From: Candidatus Opitulatrix roisinitermitis
GTDB taxonomy: Bacteria > Actinomycetota > Actinomycetes > Actinomycetales > Bifidobacteriaceae
Assembly (NCBI GenBank): GCA_031288055.1
Contig: JAITSD010000057.1
Location: forward strand, 1 to 27,963
Direction of reading: 5' to 3'
DNA length: 27,963 nt
This document shows positions 24,262-27,963 of the stretch, piece after piece. How positions within the stretch are numbered: position 1 is the first letter of the stretch; each line of letters opens with the position of its first letter. The translations under genes and the position numbers were made by a program. The notes beneath the pieces are model-generated. The model made no database searches and was not told the origin of the DNA. It was given only the letters and a program-made list of their open reading frames with translations.

Positions 24262-26714
24262 AATAATTTCTGTTTTCTCATTTGTCTTTGACGACAAAAT
24301 ACTAAAATAATTATCACTAAAGTCAATAAACTAACTGTACAACCAACTAGATAACCAGGGGCTTGATATAAAAGCTCAATGTGGTGCTGACCTGTCTGTA
24401 TATTAGCCCCTATGATACCACCATTAACTTTAAAAATGGGTGTATCTTTGCCATCAATTTTTAAATTAAAACCATTATCATAAGCGATAGAAAAAGCCAC
24501 GACTGAATTAGGTTTAGAAATGTTTATATTACCCCTTAATCCATTAGTATCAAAACTGGTTATAGACATTTGGTCAAAGTTTTTATAAGCTTTTAACAAA
24601 TTATCTACCGGCATAGTGAAAGCTTCTATATTTTTAATTCCATACTTACCTGCATGTAAATAAATATATAAATCACTCAATTTACCAGCATTATTTGGTG
24701 AAATAATATATTTAAATATTTGATTTTCGTTATTATAATAACCATCATATTTATTACTAACCATATGTGTATTTACTATGCCATTAATCCCAATAGGCAT
24801 ATTGTATTGACTATTATCAGAAGTAAAAACTTTTATAAAAATTAATTTATTTTGTAACTTAGTTGGCAGCTTGTACGTAAATCTATGAGATTTAGCAACA
24901 TTAAAGTTCTGACGATTTTTAGCAACCTTGTCGAACATATTAGATAAATCAATTTTTTCTAAACTTTGAATATCGGGCAAAAACTGACTATCTAAATCGT
25001 CATCTTTAGATATACCCGAAATAAGCGATTGGGCGGCTAACAAATCATTCATTTGCTTAATACTGGAATAAACTTTTTGACTAGCAAACCCTAAAGAAAA
25101 TACTTTATCATTTTGCCAAATATTTGTCTGTTTTTTAACATAACCCACCATATTATATGGCAATTTTTCTGCATTTAAGGAAAAAATATATTTATTGCCT
25201 TGAAGTATACTTTCAAAAGAATTCTTAGGCGGCGATATACAAAAATTAGCAAAATCGTTTGAACTACCCCAAAGCTGATTTCTTTGATAATTAATATATG
25301 ACTTATTTACTGTGGATGAATAAATTGAATTACTAAAATAATTTAGTCCAAAAGTTCTATTATAAAAAATATCACCATAAGCATTTTCTATTTCATTATT
25401 ATACATAAAATTAGAACGAAATATTGAGTCATCATATTTTGTAGCATTTGATACTATATCATTGATATTTGTTCCAAATGACCTATTAACCTGTTTGAAT
25501 GGGGTATAAGAAAAATCCGAATTAGTGGGTGTATTTAAGAAAAAACTAGGAATTGCCACAGATCCAATTATAATTAAAGCAAAAGTCAAAGCCATAATTT
25601 TTTTATATGTAAAAAATCTCTGTTGCCAAATAGCTTTAGTTAAAGCAGCAAAACTATAAGCTATTAATAATCCGGCTAAAGGTAAAAAGGGTAAATTAGT
25701 TTTATAATTTATATATAAACCACCATTTAAACATAAATTGAAAATGGGCAATAATAATAATAATAATAATAATCCCATAATTAGATATATTTTGTCATTT
25801 AAAAACAATAAAAAAATAAACAAAACTACACAGCCTGCACCTAGCCCTATTGAATAATAGCCGTCAAACCCAGTTAAAGTAGGTATAAATAACGACCACA
25901 AATTAATATTAGTTGCAGCTTGTCTAATATTTTGTAAATTTGCAAATAAAGTCGGTATTATCACAAAACTTGATAAACCTAAACCAAAAAGCAAGAATAA
26001 AAATACTTTGCCGAAATCTAAAATAAATTGTTTAATTTTAGGTTCATTAAAATTAATTTTCAACCAAATAAATAAACTGTAAAAACAAATTACCAAAAAA
26101 CAACTAGGCACAAAATAAAAGGAAGTCAAAGCAATTAATGCTACATTTATAATTAATAAAAACCATTTATTATTAATTAATAATCGTCTAACGCCAAACA
26201 AAGATAATATTAAAAAAGGGAAATAATCCATCATCATATATTGATCATGAGCTTGAAAAATAAGTGACTGACTAAAACCAAAACATAAAGATGCGACTAA
26301 ACTAGGAATAGTTTTAAAATCTTGACGCAAAAGAAAATAAAATAAACCAACCGATACTAAAACAAAAATTAATAAAATACCTAACCAAAAATACGACATA
26401 GGAATAAAAGGAAATAGATAGGATAAAATAATAATCGGATTACCTAAGCCATAATAAGCTAAATTAAAAGCATTCTGTCCGCCGCCCAAATTAGGTATAA
26501 ATTGTGGAATAAGTTGATGGTTTTGATAAAACCAATCCCTAAATAAATCAGCCAAAGGAATGTGTTGCAAATTAGGGTCACCAATAAATATATACATATT
26601 GCCGCGTAGAAAAGCGTATAACATAAACCCTAAAATAAAACAACCAATAATTATCTCTAAAACCAAGCAGGCTAAATAGTCGGCTTTTGGTATTGATTTA
26701 AAAGAAAGTTTCAT
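24255..26714 (-). CDS. YfhO-family membrane protein, second tandem copy
   Basis: A complete YfhO-family protein of 819 residues. It has about 12 hydrophobic helices to residue ~400, a mixed external domain, and a C-terminal helix (about 785-805) with a basic tail. The putative catalytic acid site is GDPNLQH (D46, Q50), followed by LGGGQNAFNLAYYGLGNP at 76-93. The C-terminal NGGIIGANI and LKIDGKDTPIF segments are nearly the same as in the third copy. An (AAT)8 triplet run encodes eight successive leucines in one helix. It starts 87 bp after the first copy and overlaps the third by 7 bp, so copies two and three should be co-transcribed. The acceptor glycopolymer is unknown; teichoic-acid-like or other wall polymers are possible. 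Confidence 0.87.
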   Translation of the reverse strand: MKLSFKSIPKADYLACLVLEIIIGCFILGFMLYAFLRGNMYIFIGDPNLQHIPLADLFRDWFYQNHQLIPQFIPNLGGGQNAFNLAYYGLGNPIIILSYLFPFIPMSYFWLGILLIFVLVSVGLFYFLLRQDFKTIPSLVASLCFGFSQSLIFQAHDQYMMMDYFPFLILSLFGVRRLLINNKWFLLIINVALIALTSFYFVPSCFLVICFYSLFIWLKINFNEPKIKQFILDFGKVFLFLLFGLGLSSFVIIPTLFANLQNIRQAATNINLWSLFIPTLTGFDGYYSIGLGAGCVVLFIFLLFLNDKIYLIMGLLLLLLLLPIFNLCLNGGLYINYKTNLPFLPLAGLLIAYSFAALTKAIWQQRFFTYKKIMALTFALIIIGSVAIPSFFLNTPTNSDFSYTPFKQVNRSFGTNINDIVSNATKYDDSIFRSNFMYNNEIENAYGDIFYNRTFGLNYFSNSIYSSTVNKSYINYQRNQLWGSSNDFANFCISPPKNSFESILQGNKYIFSLNAEKLPYNMVGYVKKQTNIWQNDKVFSLGFASQKVYSSIKQMNDLLAAQSLISGISKDDDLDSQFLPDIQSLEKIDLSNMFDKVAKNRQNFNVAKSHRFTYKLPTKLQNKLIFIKVFTSDNSQYNMPIGINGIVNTHMVSNKYDGYYNNENQIFKYIISPNNAGKLSDLYIYLHAGKYGIKNIEAFTMPVDNLLKAYKNFDQMSITSFDTNGLRGNINISKPNSVVAFSIAYDNGFNLKIDGKDTPIFKVNGGIIGANIQTGQHHIELLYQAPGYLVGCTVSLLTLVIIILVFCRQRQMRKQKLLW
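25750..25773. repeat. (AAT)8 trinucleotide microsatellite inside the second yfhO copy
   Basis: Eight perfect AAT units on the plus strand. On the coding (minus) strand it supplies seven TTA codons and contributes to one TTG, a run of eight Leu in a membrane helix. Unit gain or loss would keep the frame and only lengthen or shorten the helix. Confidence 0.9.
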
Positions 26715-26741
26715 AATGGCGTTTAGGTTTATCTTTAAAAT

Positions 26742-26750
26742 ATTCTATCA
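26742..26750 (-). promoter_or_regulatory. Possible extended -10 of the second yfhO copy
   Basis: TGA-TAGAAT, 27 nt before the ATG at 26714, predicting a leader of about 20 nt without a clear Shine-Dalgarno. Weaker than the other promoters because the spacing is not diagnostic. Confidence 0.35.
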
Positions 26751-26768
26751 AATAAATTAATATAATTG

Positions 26769-26790
26769 AGATTTTTATTAGCCAAAATCT
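26769..26790 (-). terminator. Inverted repeat after the first yfhO copy, possible terminator
   Basis: Perfect 7-bp inverted repeat AGATTTT/AAAATCT with an 8-nt loop, 12 bp past the stop of the first copy. No strong T tract follows on the minus strand, so it may be a weak terminator or only a processing or attenuation hairpin between copies one and two. Confidence 0.3.
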
Positions 26791-26801
26791 ATAAAATACT
26801 T

Positions 26802-27963
26802 TTACTTATTTCTAATAAAAAACTTTAATCTAGCAATTCTATAAATTGCAAAAAATATTAGAAACAATAAAGTAATTATACTTATAACCCAACCTATAAC
26901 AAATCCAGGAGCTTGATAAGTCAGAACCACCTGATGTTTACCCTGTTCTATATTTGCACCAATTATACCATTATTAACTGAAAAAATTGGTGTATTTTGC
27001 CCATCAATTTTTAAACTAAAACCCTTGTCAAAAGGTATAGAAAATGCTATAACTGATTTAGGGGCGGGTATATTTATATCTCCCGTCAGACCATTTGTAT
27101 TATACGAAGTCACATTCATCTGATTAAAGTTTTGCCGACTATTTAATAAATTATCCATAGACATAGTAAAAGCTTCTACTTTATCAATTTTAAAAGGAAT
27201 ATTTTTATCACCTTGCCTAGCAATTGATTTAGCCACTTGAATTGATAAATCAGACAAATTACCTGCATTATCAGGCGAAATAACGAACCTAAATATATTT
27301 TTATTGCCGTAAAGACGATTAACTGTATAATTATTTTTTATACCATTTATGGAAATCTCATGTGTTAAATAATCTTTTTCAGGCATCATATCAATTTTAA
27401 TAAAAAGTAACTTATTATGTAAATTAACTGGTAATTTATAAACAAATTTTTTCGGCTCATTAACTATAAACTGATTCAAATTATAGCTTATCTTTTTAAA
27501 CATATTAGTTAAATCAATTTTTTCTAAACCAGCAACAGTCGGTTTCAAATTAGAGTCAAAATTATTATCTAATGCTATACCAGAAGTTACAACTTTAACT
27601 GATTGCAAACTGTCCATACTTTTTAAATCGGAATATATTTTGTCACTAGCATAACCTAAAGAAAAAACTTTATCATTTTGCCAAACAAAAGGCTGTTTTT
27701 GCCAAAATCCAGCAATTCTATAATTTAATTTATCTGGCTGATTAGAATAAATATATTTTGAACCAGTCATTAAAGCACTTAGTGGGTTTTCTGAGGAGAC
27801 TAAAAAATTTGAAGCCGTTCTGCCTGAAGATACCCATAAAGTGTCATTATAATATTCCAACCATTGTTTAGTAACCACCGAAGAATAAATAGCGTTAGAC
27901 AAAAAATTAGCTTGCCAAATAGTATTTAACGGCACAATTTTATCTGAAAAGTTTGATATTATA
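26802..27963 (-). CDS. YfhO-family membrane protein, first tandem copy (5' end outside window)
   Basis: The C-terminal ~387 residues of a third YfhO paralogue; the reading frame continues without a stop to the window edge, so the GTG at 27935 is an internal Val codon and not a start. What is visible is the external domain (beginning near the NAIYSS segment that aligns with NSIYSS of copy two), the shared VFSLGYASDKIYS block, the GFSLKIDGQNTPIF segment and a terminal membrane helix with a basic tail. The membrane-embedded catalytic part lies beyond the window. It is closely similar along its length to copies two and three and in the same orientation, so the three arose by tandem duplication. 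Confidence 0.85.
   Translation of the reverse strand, partial: IISNFSDKIVPLNTIWQANFLSNAIYSSVVTKQWLEYYNDTLWVSSGRTASNFLVSSENPLSALMTGSKYIYSNQPDKLNYRIAGFWQKQPFVWQNDKVFSLGYASDKIYSDLKSMDSLQSVKVVTSGIALDNNFDSNLKPTVAGLEKIDLTNMFKKISYNLNQFIVNEPKKFVYKLPVNLHNKLLFIKIDMMPEKDYLTHEISINGIKNNYTVNRLYGNKNIFRFVISPDNAGNLSDLSIQVAKSIARQGDKNIPFKIDKVEAFTMSMDNLLNSRQNFNQMNVTSYNTNGLTGDINIPAPKSVIAFSIPFDKGFSLKIDGQNTPIFSVNNGIIGANIEQGKHQVVLTYQAPGFVIGWVISIITLLFLIFFAIYRIARLKFFIRNK

Noticed and set aside
24262..24297. Longer start for the third YfhO copy
   Set aside because: Residue numbering of D46, Q50 and LGGGQ agrees exactly with copy two only from the ATG at 24261.
27933..27935. GTG as start of the first YfhO copy
   Set aside because: The frame stays open to the window edge and aligns upstream with copy two, so it is an internal Val.
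1..27963. CRISPR array, insertion sequence, prophage or integrase
   Set aside because: No spaced direct repeats, transposase or phage-type protein is visible; repeats found are gene duplications and one microsatellite.

Overview
This window looks like chromosome from an AT-rich (roughly one-third GC by eye) member of the Actinomycetota. The EF-Tu, CTP synthase, FKBP and TilS sequences all have an actinobacterial character. They occur with a K+-independent H+-pyrophosphatase, a MalK/UgpC-type ATPase without permeases, and 4-alpha-glucanotransferase of the long MalQ type. A low-GC, host-associated relative of the Bifidobacteriales or a similar group would fit, but genus cannot be read from the sequence alone. 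Gene packing is tight: convergent genes abut or overlap by up to 14 bp, and no gene-free stretch exceeds 300 bp.

Left part (1-12,083), almost all on the minus strand: the 5' two thirds of tuf; a cutC-murQ-anmK operon for salvage of peptidoglycan amino sugars; a divergent HAD-IIB phosphatase; tilS behind hppA; malQ; the orphan ABC ATPase; and a DsbA-fold thioredoxin protein with a CPYC active site and no export signal. Middle part (12,242-18,053, plus strand): pyrG, tRNA-His(GTG), then a four-gene operon of a small FKBP, a four-helix membrane protein, a membrane-anchored CE4 polysaccharide deacetylase with a Listeria-Bacteroides repeat domain, and a large GT-C-like membrane protein. Right part (18,050-27,963): uronate isomerase (uxaC) divergent from a lipoprotein, a GPH-family (MelB-like) sugar symporter, and three tandem YfhO-family membrane proteins, the first cut by the window edge.

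Functionally the window combines sugar and cell-wall salvage (MurNAc, hexuronate, maltodextrin) with two loci for cell-surface glycopolymer assembly or modification (the CE4/GT-C operon and the YfhO triplet).

The most striking non-coding signal is promoter architecture. At nine genes an extended -10 element (TGn-TAnnnT, or AGA-TATAAT at one of them) ends exactly 6 nt before the start codon, so transcription should begin at or next to the start codon and the mRNAs should be leaderless. The same element (TGC-TAAACT) stands before tRNA-His. Only tuf, hppA and malQ show a clear leader with a Shine-Dalgarno sequence. Two of the leaderless promoters are embedded in the end of the preceding gene. 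This pattern fixes several start codons: GTG for uxaC and an internal ATG for the symporter.
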